Positions 22,422 to 31,318 of a stretch of DNA of 41,089 nt are shown one piece after another. The notes beneath the pieces are model-generated. The model did no database searches and had not been told where the DNA came from. It was given only the letters and a program-made list of their open reading frames with translations. The stretch's first letter is position 1, and every line of letters starts with the position of its first letter. Origin of the DNA: Candidatus Rifleibacteriota bacterium. Its GTDB lineage: Bacteria > Riflebacteria > Ozemobacteria > Ozemobacterales > Ozemobacteraceae. The position numbers and the translations under genes are program-made. Location: NCBI GenBank assembly GCA_022704885.1, contig JAKJFO010000013.1, positions 1 to 41,089 on the forward strand, read 5' to 3'.

Positions 22422-22817
22422 ATGAAACGCGAACCTTACGACAGCTGGGAAGAAAAATTCATTGCCCTGTGCGAAGAGCAGCTTGAAGAAGAGCCATTTT
22501 ACCCTTACGAGCATCTCTGGCGCAAAAACCTCAACGTAAAACAGGCTTTTGCCGCATATCTCGAAGAAAACCCCGATTACGCCGAGAAGTTTCAGGAGCT
22601 CAACGAATCAGCTCCGAGCGCTGCAGAAAGTGCCGAATTTCTGGCTCTCGCAAAAAAGCTTGAAGAACAGAAAAAAAAGAAAGAGCTCGAAAGCCGTATC
22701 GAAGAAAAAATGAGCAAGTTCTGCCCCGAGTGCGCCAGGGTGATGAGCCCCAAGGGCATCTGCAAATGCGGTTACCGTCGCCCCTCAAAGAAATCCGGCC
22801 GCAGCCAGGATTACTGA
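22422..22817 (+). CDS. Small acidic protein with C-terminal zinc ribbon
   Basis: A 131-residue protein from the ATG preceded by GGGAG at five bases; an upstream in-frame GTG at 22410 would cover that site. The N-terminal 90 residues are acidic and helical (EEQLEEEPFYPYEHLWRKNL, EEQKKKKELESRIEEKM). The C-terminus has CPECARVMSPKGICKCGY, a CXXC...CXC pattern that should bind zinc, followed by a basic tail. No family recognised. The last 7 bases overlap the end of the convergent Tim44-like gene. Confidence 0.7.
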   Translation: MKREPYDSWEEKFIALCEEQLEEEPFYPYEHLWRKNLNVKQAFAAYLEENPDYAEKFQELNESAPSAAESAEFLALAKKLEEQKKKKELESRIEEKMSKFCPECARVMSPKGICKCGYRRPSKKSGRSQDY

Positions 22818-25147
22818 GCGTCGTCGTCTGGGTCGGGCTCGTTCTCTTTGTTTCTAAGCAGCTCTTCCTGCAGTTTTGCTCGGGCAACCCGATGTTTTTC
22901 TTCGCGCAGTTCTTCGAACCGCCGCTTTTCTTCAGCCTTGATCGCTCTGGCTACGTCGGCCGGTGAATAGCCAATGTGCTGTGCCAGCAGAGTCAGTTCG
23001 CGTTCTTCGATTGGCGAAATCTGACCGTCGGCGAGCGCCATGCGCGCTGCCGCCTGCAGCAAAGTCCATGACTCGCGGTTGTCGGCCGGCGCTGGTATAT
23101 AAACGAGACCGGCCTTAAGCGAGTTGATGATAGCCTGCACCTGAATTTCCGAGATGTCATAATGCTGGGCGATCTTATTGAGCAGCTTCATTTCGTCTGG
23201 TTCGGTCTTGCCGTCTGCCAGCAGAATCTGAGCCATTATCGTAACTATGTCGCGGGCCGACCTGGTCGCGTTGTCTTCGTCAAAATCCTTTTCTACAGTG
23301 GTTTTTCTGGCGATTACTTCCTGATATGCCGGATCGTTTTCGCTGGTAATTCTTTCGAGAATCCAGCTGTTACTACCTTCGTTGAGAACGGTGTTACAGT
23401 AACTGCATGAAACTGCATATGTCGAACTGAGCGGGCCACCGCAGCCCGGGCAGTGAGCACTGCTCAAGGTATTGTTCTGGTTCGTTTTCACGCCATGCCG
23501 GCGACCGAGAATGTAGATTTCCCGGCTGACCTGGCTAATTCTGCGCTTATCTGTGATGCGTCCGTGTTTATCGACAGTCACCGGAACTCCGTTCCAGATA
23601 ACCAGCACGAAAATGCTGTCCCAGTGTTTCGTAATTTTGAAGCCCTTTAGAGATACCGACCCAAGTGCGACGCTTTCCATATAGCTGTAACCACGTTCAA
23701 TGCCCTGCACCTGATAATGTTCGCAAAAAGCTTCAGTAGCGAACCTCTGCAGAGGTTCAGCCGATTGACTGCGTTCACTCAGCCTTGTCATCCAGAAAAT
23801 TACGCCGGCGCGGTCTTCGATCTGCTGAATGTTGAAGTCAATGTCAACTGCCTTCATTGCGTTCCAGTCAGGTATCAGGCCGGGTTCACTGTATTCCCAT
23901 TCGCAGGCCTGGGTGATTTTTGCCAGAACCCAGTCGTAATAGCCTGATCTGATATAAGAACCGCAGCTGCCGCAGACTGTTGCCTGGCCGATCTGAATCG
24001 GTGCGCCGCAGTTCGGACATGATCCCTCGACCAGGCCAGGTTTTTGCAGAGTCTTTGCTGATGGGCGTCTGATCAGAGTCCAGTATTCCGAAAATTTGCG
24101 GCTTTCTTCGTTGACGGCAAGAGTTTCGCCAGTTTTGAGATCTATTGCCGAGTCAGCCGAAGAGGCGCGAATGAAGACATGAATGACGTCAAAGTTATTG
24201 TCGCAGTTTACCTGGGCGATGCGAAGGTCATAAACCGTCATCTTGCTGTGCTGGTAGCGCAGGCCCATCGCTTTCTGGTTATCGACCTGGCATTTAAGCT
24301 GCTCGTAAAGTGCGTCTGAAACAACGGCCTGAATGGTTTCGAGTTTCTGGTCATACCAGGCATTCTGCAATTTCCAGAACAGCTTTTCGACGCGCTTGAT
24401 AAACGCATCAGCGGCAAAATAAGCATCGCGCCTTTTTATATCAGTAAGAGCCTGCGACATTACCCGGGCATTCTGCATCTGTAGTAGTTCAAGGTCGAGA
24501 ACGCTGTCGCTGCCGAGGTGTCGGCGCGGAGCATCGCCAGAAAATTCCTGCCACATTTCCATTACGCGATCGGGAAACGCCTCGATCTCTGGTTTGATCA
24601 CATCCCACCAGTCGCCTGCGTTTTCTTTGTTCTGGCGCATCTGCTCTTTCTGAGAAGAACTCAGCTGAAGCTTGACCTCGTTGCTGTCACGGCTGTATCT
24701 GGTCTGTACCGTATTGCTGAGCCTGATTGCCAGAATCTGACAGGTTGGCAGTAACAACACCAGTATTGCCGGTCGTCCGAGAATGCTCCAACTCAGCCAG
24801 ACCAGCGCCGCACTGATCAATCCGAGATGCAGGCAGCCGATACGCCGCTTCTGCCAGAGCAACGCCGGCATGAAGAATAGTGCCAGCATCACCGGTGCTT
24901 CAAATGGGGCGATAAACAGATAAAAGAAGCAGAACAGCAATGAACTGCCATAAATAACCGCCAGAGCTGCAGTAAAGGCCTCTATGCGAATGCACATCGC
25001 TACCACTGCAAATGACAACATGAGGTAAACTACATCCGCGGTTGCCATGTCTTTGCCGGAGGCGTCAGGAATCCACCATGCCAGAAACCCTGCAATAGCC
25101 AGCATGGCTGCGACCAACCCGAGAAATCTCTCTTTGGTAATCTCCAT
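22811..25147 (-). CDS. Membrane protein: Tim44-like x2, zinc ribbon x2, TerB-like
   Basis: A 778-residue protein. Four or five membrane helices at the N-terminus (about 8-140). Then a helical linker and a Tim44-like domain (about 240-355, FIKRVEKLFWKLQNAWYDQKLETIQAVVS). A zinc ribbon (C377, C380, C392, C395; CPNCG...CGSCG) follows, then a second Tim44-like domain (about 434-555), a second ribbon (C566, C569, C581, C584; CPGCGG...CSYC), a TerB-like helical domain with two acidic ADG motifs (LLADGKTEPDE, ALADGQISPIEE), and a charged coiled-coil tail. Bacterial Tim44-like domains bind membranes or mediate transport-related assembly. ATG 25145-25147 is chosen because the frame upstream is not family-like. 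Function unknown. Confidence 0.75.
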   Translation of the reverse strand: MEITKERFLGLVAAMLAIAGFLAWWIPDASGKDMATADVVYLMLSFAVVAMCIRIEAFTAALAVIYGSSLLFCFFYLFIAPFEAPVMLALFFMPALLWQKRRIGCLHLGLISAALVWLSWSILGRPAILVLLLPTCQILAIRLSNTVQTRYSRDSNEVKLQLSSSQKEQMRQNKENAGDWWDVIKPEIEAFPDRVMEMWQEFSGDAPRRHLGSDSVLDLELLQMQNARVMSQALTDIKRRDAYFAADAFIKRVEKLFWKLQNAWYDQKLETIQAVVSDALYEQLKCQVDNQKAMGLRYQHSKMTVYDLRIAQVNCDNNFDVIHVFIRASSADSAIDLKTGETLAVNEESRKFSEYWTLIRRPSAKTLQKPGLVEGSCPNCGAPIQIGQATVCGSCGSYIRSGYYDWVLAKITQACEWEYSEPGLIPDWNAMKAVDIDFNIQQIEDRAGVIFWMTRLSERSQSAEPLQRFATEAFCEHYQVQGIERGYSYMESVALGSVSLKGFKITKHWDSIFVLVIWNGVPVTVDKHGRITDKRRISQVSREIYILGRRHGVKTNQNNTLSSAHCPGCGGPLSSTYAVSCSYCNTVLNEGSNSWILERITSENDPAYQEVIARKTTVEKDFDEDNATRSARDIVTIMAQILLADGKTEPDEMKLLNKIAQHYDISEIQVQAIINSLKAGLVYIPAPADNRESWTLLQAAARMALADGQISPIEERELTLLAQHIGYSPADVARAIKAEEKRRFEELREEKHRVARAKLQEELLRNKENEPDPDDDAQ

Positions 25148-25483
25148 TCTTCTTAGTGTAATGCACCTCACCACACAATAGCAAATCTGAATGCTTCGCA
25201 ATTTTCGGGCGAAAGAACAGAAACCGCAGATTACACCAATTCCCGCAGATTTCTTTTCTTGGGGGGGGGGTGAGCATGCCTACGCTCATCCTCTTTTTTA
25301 AGGCTTCGGCGCGCCGGTCGTCGTCATGCGCGAAGTCGCAGGATCCATGCCTGGCTTCTCATTCTGAATTGCCTGTTGTTTTGTTTGTTGTAACGACTGG
25401 CATGGTGTATAATCTGCTTGGTAGGTAAGCCGCTCCTGTTGGGGCGGCAGATTTGTTTCAAGTTAACCGGAGGAAACACCCTG
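25148..25483. other. Intergenic region with G10 tract and promoter
   Basis: Contains ten consecutive G (25261-25270), an imperfect stem-loop followed by six T (25270-25301), and a promoter for the gene at 25484: TTGTTG (25385-25390), 17 bases, TATAAT (25408-25413). The leader has a GC hairpin (GCCGCTCC paired with GGGGCGGC, about 25429-25448). No gene seen. Confidence 0.5.
25385..25413 (+). promoter_or_regulatory. Promoter for small secreted protein gene
   Basis: TTGTTG, 17 bases, TATAAT; 70 bases before the ATG at 25484. Confidence 0.5.
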
Positions 25484-25981
25484 ATGAAAAAGTATTTTGT
25501 TTATTGTCTGGCACTTCTGCTTGCTTTTGGTTTCTCTTCTGTTCTTATGGCGCAGGATGCACCCGCTGCCGACAGTGGCACTGCGATAAGTGAAGACTCG
25601 GGCGATACTGCGGCCCCGGCTCCAGTCAAAGAAGAGAAGAAAGAAGACAAGGGCAAGGGTAAGCTCGAGCAGGTCGAAAACAGCGGCGTTATCAAAGTAA
25701 TCCCGGCTGATGCCTCGAAAAACCAGAAATATGCCACCATCATTCTGGTCTGTGGCGACAAAGAATTCAAGCTGCTTCCGGGCTATGACAAGGCAGCCTT
25801 CGCCGAACTCGAAAAGATGGCCGGCCAGACGGTTACCGTTAAAGGCGGCCTGATGCCAGCCAACGAAAAATACCCGATGCCCGCGATCAAAGTCGATGAA
25901 ATTCCCGGCGTCAGCAAAGCCGATGCCAGAGAACTCAAGGGCAAACCGGTGGGTAAAGGCCAGGCCAGAGAAAAGAAGTAA
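25484..25981 (+). CDS. Small secreted protein of unknown function
   Basis: A 165-residue exported protein: signal peptide MKKYFVYCLALLLAFGFSSV with cleavage near LMA-QDA, an Ala/Glu/Lys-rich linker (EEKKEDKGKGKLEQ), then one compact domain of about 80 residues (SGVIKVIPADASKNQKYATI, FKLLPGYDKAAFAELEKMAG, QTVTVKGGLM) that looks like a small beta-barrel, perhaps OB-like. It ends in a very basic tail. GGAGG lies nine bases upstream of the ATG; the in-frame region from 25418 lies in the leader. Terminators follow, so it is monocistronic. Confidence 0.7.
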   Translation: MKKYFVYCLALLLAFGFSSVLMAQDAPAADSGTAISEDSGDTAAPAPVKEEKKEDKGKGKLEQVENSGVIKVIPADASKNQKYATIILVCGDKEFKLLPGYDKAAFAELEKMAGQTVTVKGGLMPANEKYPMPAIKVDEIPGVSKADARELKGKPVGKGQAREKK

Positions 25982-25983
25982 TC

Positions 25984-26006
25984 CGGCCGGCTTTCTGGCC
26001 GCTTTT
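25984..26006 (+). terminator. Short terminator after secreted-protein gene
   Basis: CGGCC (25984-25988) pairs with GGCCG (25997-26001), then CTTTT; three bases after the stop. Confidence 0.5.
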
Positions 26007-26041
26007 GCAGTTAAAGATCTGTAATTGCAGCTCGCGAAAAA

Positions 26042-26091
26042 TGTTTTCTGTACAGCTCAAATCATGTTTTGTACAGAAAACAATTTTTTTT
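26042..26091 (+). terminator. Long hairpin with T8 tract
   Basis: TGTTTTCTGTACA and TGTACAGAAAACA form perfect 13-bp arms with a 15-base loop, followed by A and eight T. It could be a second terminator; the long AT-rich arms are unusual for one. Confidence 0.55.
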
Positions 26092-26231
26092 GTGCAGCAT
26101 GCGCCGGTCAAGATTCCATAAACAGCCTGCTTTATGAAACTTCTGGCGTCGAATCATGCGAGTGGTTACAATAGACTCGGTATTTCAGAATAATCGGCAG
26201 TATGAATTCATTGACCCGGGAGAATTGAAAG

Positions 26232-27362
26232 ATGGAAAAAGCAAAAGTCTATTTTACCGATTTTCACACCAAGGCTTATGGAGACGGGCTGCCGACCAAG
26301 CTTAAACAACTGGTTAAGCGTGCCGGAATTGGGCAGATCGATATGGATGGCCGGTTCGTTGCCATCAAACTGCATTTCGGCGAACTTGGCAACATAAGTT
26401 ATCTGCGCCCCAACTATGCAAAAGCCGTGGTAGACGTGGTTAAAGAGCTAGGTGGCAAGCCCTTTTTGACCGATTGCAATACCATGTATCCGGGTTACCG
26501 CAAAAATGCTCTCGAACATCTGCAATGTGCCTGGGAAAACGGATTCACCCCGCTCAGTGCCGGCTGCCCCATTCTGATCGGCGACGGACTCAGGGGAACA
26601 GACGATGTTTTGGTGCCTGTTTCCGGCGGCGAATATGTGAAAGAAGCGAAAATTGGCCGGGCAATTATGGATGCAGACGTGTTCATCAGTCTGACCCACT
26701 TCAAAGGGCATGAAGCGACCGGTTTTGGCGGCACCATAAAAAACATCGGCATGGGCTGCGGTTCACGCGCCGGAAAGGCCGAGCAGCACAGCAGCGGTAT
26801 ACCAAAAATTACCGAGGCACTGTGTCGGGGCTGTCTTGCCTGTCTTAAAGCATGTGCCAACGACGGTCTTGAGTTTGACCAGACCGCCAGAAAAATGCGG
26901 GTGAATCTGGAAAACTGTGTCGGTTGCGGTCGCTGTCTCGGGGCATGCAACTTCGACGCCATCGCTTTTGATTTTAGCGCCGCGGTCGAAATGCTGAACC
27001 GGCGCATGGCAGAATACACCAAAGCCGTAGTGGACGGCCGCCCATGCTTTCATATTTCTCTGGTGGTGGATGTTTCACCACACTGTGACTGCCACGGTGA
27101 AAACGATGTTCCTATTTTGCCAGACCTGGGCATGTTCGCTTCTTATGACCCTCTGGCTCTCGATCAGGCATGTGTCGATGCGTGTCTGCAGGCCGAGCCG
27201 CTTCCTGGCAGCCAGCTGGCCAACAACCTGGCCCGGCCCGATTTCGTGGACCACAAAGATCATTTTACCAACTCAAGACCTGAATCTGAATGGCGCTCGT
27301 GCCTTGAGCACGCCGAAAAAATCGGCATTGGCACCAGAAGCTACGAGCTGATAAAGATCTGA
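26232..27362 (+). CDS. DUF362-domain protein with two [4Fe-4S] ferredoxin motifs
   Basis: A 376-residue cytoplasmic protein of the DUF362 family: VAIKLHFGELGN, YLRPNYAKAVVDVVKELGG, FLTDCNTMYPGYRKNALEHL, FKGHEATGFGGTIKNIGMG. A 2x[4Fe-4S] ferredoxin insert lies at about residues 197-240 (CRGCLACLKAC and CVGCGRCLGAC, each ending with Cys + Pro-less loop), followed by the DUF362 end containing a further Cys pair HCDCHG. The family is of unproven function; a redox or cluster-transfer role is likely. GGGAG lies about ten bases upstream. No co-transcribed neighbour. Confidence 0.85.
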   Translation: MEKAKVYFTDFHTKAYGDGLPTKLKQLVKRAGIGQIDMDGRFVAIKLHFGELGNISYLRPNYAKAVVDVVKELGGKPFLTDCNTMYPGYRKNALEHLQCAWENGFTPLSAGCPILIGDGLRGTDDVLVPVSGGEYVKEAKIGRAIMDADVFISLTHFKGHEATGFGGTIKNIGMGCGSRAGKAEQHSSGIPKITEALCRGCLACLKACANDGLEFDQTARKMRVNLENCVGCGRCLGACNFDAIAFDFSAAVEMLNRRMAEYTKAVVDGRPCFHISLVVDVSPHCDCHGENDVPILPDLGMFASYDPLALDQACVDACLQAEPLPGSQLANNLARPDFVDHKDHFTNSRPESEWRSCLEHAEKIGIGTRSYELIKI

Positions 27363-27432
27363 TATGCCACGAACTTCTTGCCCGACCCGAAAGCCTGTTA
27401 AGTAACACGGAAAGCGGTAGTCCGGCTCAGAT

Positions 27433-27954
27433 TCAGTGGTAGATCAGCAGGCCGGCGAGGCCGGAAGCGATGATCAGCTTGATCGGGTGGATGCGGCACA
27501 GGCTGGCGGCGAAGACAGCTGCGAAAATCAGGCCGCTGGTTTTGTCGATAAAGTTGTAGGAATTGACCAGCGAGATGGCGGCTGCGGCGATCAGGCCGAG
27601 AATGCCAGGGCGCAGTGTCGAAAAAGCCATCTCGACGTACTGGTTTTTGCGAAATTTAAGATAGAATCTCGATATGATCAGCATGATCAGCAGTGGCGGC
27701 AGGGTTACGCCGAGTGTTGCCAGCATCGAGCCCCAGACGTTGCCGCTGACCACATAGCCGACGTAGGTGGCCATGTTGATGGCGACCGGGCCAGGAGTGA
27801 TCTGCGAGATAGCTACTATATCGGTAAAATCGACGACATTTAGCCAATGGTGAGTGCCAACCACTTCGTGTTGTATGAGTGGCAACATAGCATAGCCGCC
27901 ACCAAACCCGAACAGGCCGATTTTGAAAAAGCTGAAGAACAGGTCAAGATACAT
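27433..27954 (-). CDS. Chromate transporter family, short chain (second half)
   Basis: A 173-residue membrane protein of the CHR family: FFKIGLFGFGGGYAMLPLI, the SQITPGPVAINMATYVGY signature, four to six helices. Short-chain CHR proteins work as pairs encoded by adjacent genes. It overlaps the upstream partner by 11 bases. Many such pairs do not confer chromate resistance and their natural substrate is uncertain. Confidence 0.88.
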   Translation of the reverse strand: MYLDLFFSFFKIGLFGFGGGYAMLPLIQHEVVGTHHWLNVVDFTDIVAISQITPGPVAINMATYVGYVVSGNVWGSMLATLGVTLPPLLIMLIISRFYLKFRKNQYVEMAFSTLRPGILGLIAAAAISLVNSYNFIDKTSGLIFAAVFAASLCRIHPIKLIIASGLAGLLIYH

Positions 27955-28507
27955 CTGGATTTTCTCCGCTTCTGTGTTTGCGTATCATGCCGTTCAAAAG
28001 CCCGATCAGAGCTGCGACTACTACCATAATTGCCGGGGAGACTCCGGCGTAAGCTATTGCCATGGCGATCAGCGCGGCCAGCAGAACTCCCCACCATCTG
28101 ATTTTGATGGCTTTGCCAAGCGCATAAAGCGGCGCTGCAATCAGCGCGACAACCGCCGGCCTGATTCCCTTGAAAAAGCTTTCGACATAATGATTTTCAC
28201 GAAAGCCGACAAGATACATGGCAATGATGAGAATAATGAGAAACGAAGGCAGAGTCATGCCGAGACATGCTGTAATGCTGCCAACGATTCCGTGATGCTT
28301 GTACCCGACAAATACGGCGGCGTTGATCGCGATCGGGCCGGGCGAGGTCTGAGCCAATGCCAGCAGTTCGATGAATTCGCGGCTGTCTACCCACTGGCGC
28401 TTTTCGACGACTTCACGCTGAATCAGCGGCAGCATGGCGTAACCGCCGCCGAGTGTGAACATACCTATTCTGAAAAAAGACAGAAAAATCTGCCAGAGTT
28501 CTCGCAT
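27944..28507 (-). CDS. Chromate transporter family, short chain (first half)
   Basis: A 187-residue membrane protein: FFRIGMFTLGGGYAMLPLIQ, AQTSPGPIAINAAVFVGY, and a C-terminal helix pair. About as similar to the partner downstream as expected for the two CHR halves. The ATG at 28505-28507 is chosen; a frame extends further upstream but the promoter is at 28546. The ribosome site is weak (GGGACA). Confidence 0.87.
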   Translation of the reverse strand: MRELWQIFLSFFRIGMFTLGGGYAMLPLIQREVVEKRQWVDSREFIELLALAQTSPGPIAINAAVFVGYKHHGIVGSITACLGMTLPSFLIILIIAMYLVGFRENHYVESFFKGIRPAVVALIAAPLYALGKAIKIRWWGVLLAALIAMAIAYAGVSPAIMVVVAALIGLLNGMIRKHRSGENPDVS

Positions 28508-28545
28508 TGCTGTGTCCCGTGTGCATCGATTCAGTCTGCCGGCCA

Positions 28546-28574
28546 ATTATAACATCATTCTACGAGTCTTTAAA
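28546..28574 (-). promoter_or_regulatory. Promoter for chromate transporter pair
   Basis: Minus strand: TTTAAA (28569-28574), 17 bases, TATAAT (28546-28551), 38 bases upstream of the start. Confidence 0.5.
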
Positions 28575-28613
28575 CCCTCAATATCCGACAGGTTTCTGGG
28601 GTTCGCGAATTCT

Positions 28614-28642
28614 TTGCGGTGAGGTGTACAGTCTGCTATACT
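28614..28642 (+). promoter_or_regulatory. Promoter for RND efflux operon
   Basis: TTGCGG (28614-28619), 17 bases, TATACT (28637-28642), 23 bases before the ATG at 28666. Confidence 0.55.
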
Positions 28643-28665
28643 GCCGGGCATATATGGAGGAAAAT

Positions 28666-30045
28666 ATGCTGAGAAAATGCGTGACTTTATTTCTGTTTTT
28701 GGGGCTGAGCATGTCGCTTGCGGCAGACTCTCTTGACATTATTGAGCTCGACGAAAACTTGAAACCGGTGGCGACAGCCTCGCCAGTTCTCGATCAACAG
28801 AACGTCTGCCTTGATGACGTGGTTGCACTGGCTTTGCAGAATAACCGCGCGGTAAAGTCTTCTGAGTTCAACATTAAAAAGGCGCGTGGCCAGGTCGATC
28901 AGGCGCGTTCGATCGGTGGGCTCAAGTTTTCGGGAAACATGACCCAGACCAGAATCAAAGACGTGCCTTCGGCGAACTTCGGCGGCCAGACTATCGAAAT
29001 GGGTCGCAACGATATTCAGAAAATCTGGGGCGAGCTCACACAGCCGATTTACCTCGGCGAAAAAGACCGAGCCGCCGTCAACTCGGCGCGTCTTGGCCAG
29101 CTGATTGCCGAGTCAGCCCACACTCTGACGCAACAACAGATAATCATGGCTGCCAGCCTGAGCTACTATTCCTGGCTCTATGCGCGAGAAGTCGAAGATG
29201 TCGGCAAAATGGACCGCGAACTCGCGCAGGCACATTTCGACCTCGTCGAAAAAAGATACGAAGCCGAGCAGACTTCTAAATACGAAGTGCTCAGAGCCGA
29301 AGTACGGCTGGCCCAGAACCGCAGCGCCTATATCAAGGACCGAAACGACACCGAACTGGCACGACTAAGCCTGCTCAAGCTGCTGTCGCTTCCGCTCGAC
29401 ATGACCGTCGATACTGCCTGCCGGCTCGAAGTAGAGAGCATCGAACCGAATCTCGAAGAAGATATCGCCATGTCAGAAGAACGGCGCGAAGACCTGCTGA
29501 TCAAGAGGCGTGCGTGCAGGATCGCCGATGAACAGATCAGGGCCGCCCGCGGTGAGAAAAAGCTCACTGCTGCGCTGTTTGCCCAGTATGGCACTGAGAA
29601 CCCTTCTTCATACGCAGATATGGGAAAGATCGAACGCAAATCTTACTGGCTGGCCGGCCTGTCGCTCAATCTGCCGATTATGGATGCCGGTTTCAGTCGC
29701 GGCAAAGTCGGCGAAGCCCGCGCGGCAAGGTCGCAGAGTGAAAATGAATATTTCGATGCGGTTGAGCAGGCCCAGCTTGAGATTCGTCAGGCTTACCTGA
29801 CATTGAAAAGCTCAGAAGAAATCGTGGCAGCCCAGAAAGAAAACCTCAAGCAGGCCGAAGAAACCATGCGCCTCGCCAACGTAAGATACGAGAACGGCCT
29901 GTTTACACAGGTAGATCTGTTCGATGCTGAAACTGCCTATTCAAACACCCGGCTGCAGTATCTACAGGCAGTTTTCTTTCATCACCAGGCCCGGCTCTCT
30001 TATCTGCTTGCCACCGGCCAGCTTGGTCGCGACCGCTTAAACTGA
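28666..30045 (+). CDS. TolC-family outer-membrane efflux protein
   Basis: A 459-residue exported protein. Signal peptide (MLRKCVTLFLFLGLSMSLAA), then the OEP repeat twice: coiled-coil stretches (LVEKRYEAEQTSKYEVLRAEVRLAQ in the first half, MRLANVRYENGLFTQVDLFDAE in the second) with the ALxxN start motif (VVALALQNNRAVKSSEFNI). It forms the trimeric exit duct of the RND pump encoded downstream. GGAGG is six bases before the ATG; the frame upstream of 28666 is not part of the protein. Fourteen bases separate it from the adaptor gene. Confidence 0.9.
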   Translation: MLRKCVTLFLFLGLSMSLAADSLDIIELDENLKPVATASPVLDQQNVCLDDVVALALQNNRAVKSSEFNIKKARGQVDQARSIGGLKFSGNMTQTRIKDVPSANFGGQTIEMGRNDIQKIWGELTQPIYLGEKDRAAVNSARLGQLIAESAHTLTQQQIIMAASLSYYSWLYAREVEDVGKMDRELAQAHFDLVEKRYEAEQTSKYEVLRAEVRLAQNRSAYIKDRNDTELARLSLLKLLSLPLDMTVDTACRLEVESIEPNLEEDIAMSEERREDLLIKRRACRIADEQIRAARGEKKLTAALFAQYGTENPSSYADMGKIERKSYWLAGLSLNLPIMDAGFSRGKVGEARAARSQSENEYFDAVEQAQLEIRQAYLTLKSSEEIVAAQKENLKQAEETMRLANVRYENGLFTQVDLFDAETAYSNTRLQYLQAVFFHHQARLSYLLATGQLGRDRLN

Positions 30046-30058
30046 AACGGAGATTCTT

Positions 30059-31318
30059 ATGACGACCTGCCGGTCTTATGTGTCTGCAAAGTTGCTGGTA
30101 TTTGTCGCATCTTTTATACTTGCTTCCCAGCTTCTGCCGGCACAGGAAGCCAGCCGTGCCATACCGGTTTTTGCTACAAAGGTAACTACCGGCACCATCA
30201 ACCGGCGAATCGATACTTCGGCTGATGTTCTGCCTCTGCTCGGGGTTGCGGTTCATCCGGAGGCTGCCGGGCGTATCATCGAAACTTACGTCGATGTCGG
30301 TTCGCCTGTTAAAAAGGGTCAGGAACTTGCCAAGATCAACGATGCTGTCCAGCAGGCCCAGTTCGCGCAGGCCGAGGCCGCAGTTACCGTTGCCAAAGCT
30401 TCGATCGAACTGCAAAAAGTCATGTATGAGAGCGCTCAGTCTGCTTTGCTCGCGGCCAAGGCCGGTGTCGAAGCTGCCAGTTCCCAGCAGAAAAATCTGG
30501 CGCAGACCCGCACCCGTCTCGAAAAACTTCTGGCAGAAGGTGCTGTTTCGCGGCAGCAGTTCGATGATCTGATGGCTCAGTATGATTCTGCCAATGCCCG
30601 CCTGATTGCCGCCAACACTGACGTCAGCCGGGCCAATGACGCGGTGATGTCGGCAAAAATGACGATTGGCGTACGGCGGGCCGAGCTTGTTCAGGCCGAA
30701 GCCAATCTTAACGCCATTCGAGTCGCGCTCGAAAATACCATGGTTCGCGCACCTTTCGATGGTGTCATCGTCGCACGACATGCCGACCCCGGCGCCATGG
30801 CCAATCCGGCTGCTCCCCTTTTCAAGGTCGAGCAGATCAACCCGGTCAGAATCATTGCATCGGTGATCGAAAAAGATATCGATCAGATCAAATCAGGCAA
30901 AACTCCGGTAATTATCAATCTTGACGCCATCAATGAAGCTTATGAGGCGGTCGCCGATCTGGTTTACCCGGCAATCGATGCCGTCAGCAAAACCGGCCGC
31001 GTCGAAATCATTCTCAAAAACCCCGAAAACCGTATTCGCAGCGGCATGTTTGCGCGCCTCAGCTTTCTGCTCAACACCAGCGTCGATGTTCCCATTGTTG
31101 CCCGCGATTCGCTGATTCGCCACAATGGCCAGAATTTTGTCTATGTCATCGAAAATGGTCGGGCCGTGCGGCGTCAGGTCGAGATCGGCATCGTCGATGA
31201 AGCCCGCGTCGAGATACTTTCAGGGCTCAAGGCCGGCGAACAGATCATTGCGCGCGGCCTCGAGTTCGTGCGCGAAGGCAGCCAGGTCAAGATCGTCGAA
31301 AGTGAAAGCGACCGATGA
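30059..31318 (+). CDS. RND efflux periplasmic adaptor (membrane fusion protein)
   Basis: A 419-residue protein. Signal sequence 1-30 (cleavage near LPAQ), barrel-sandwich hybrid with AAGRIIETYVDVGSPVKKGQELAKI, a long alpha-hairpin (about 100-220), second lipoyl half VRAPFDGVIVARHADPGAMA, beta-barrel, and membrane-proximal domain (VEILSGLKAGEQIIARGLEFV). Links the TolC-like duct to the RND pump. Its stop overlaps the pump start (ATGA). No lipobox: Cys4 precedes the hydrophobic stretch. Confidence 0.92.
   Translation: MTTCRSYVSAKLLVFVASFILASQLLPAQEASRAIPVFATKVTTGTINRRIDTSADVLPLLGVAVHPEAAGRIIETYVDVGSPVKKGQELAKINDAVQQAQFAQAEAAVTVAKASIELQKVMYESAQSALLAAKAGVEAASSQQKNLAQTRTRLEKLLAEGAVSRQQFDDLMAQYDSANARLIAANTDVSRANDAVMSAKMTIGVRRAELVQAEANLNAIRVALENTMVRAPFDGVIVARHADPGAMANPAAPLFKVEQINPVRIIASVIEKDIDQIKSGKTPVIINLDAINEAYEAVADLVYPAIDAVSKTGRVEIILKNPENRIRSGMFARLSFLLNTSVDVPIVARDSLIRHNGQNFVYVIENGRAVRRQVEIGIVDEARVEILSGLKAGEQIIARGLEFVREGSQVKIVESESDR

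Noticed and set aside
27433..28507. Two chromate transporter genes as one frameshifted long gene
   Set aside because: Each half has its own start and full CHR domain; adjacent short-chain pairs are a known arrangement.
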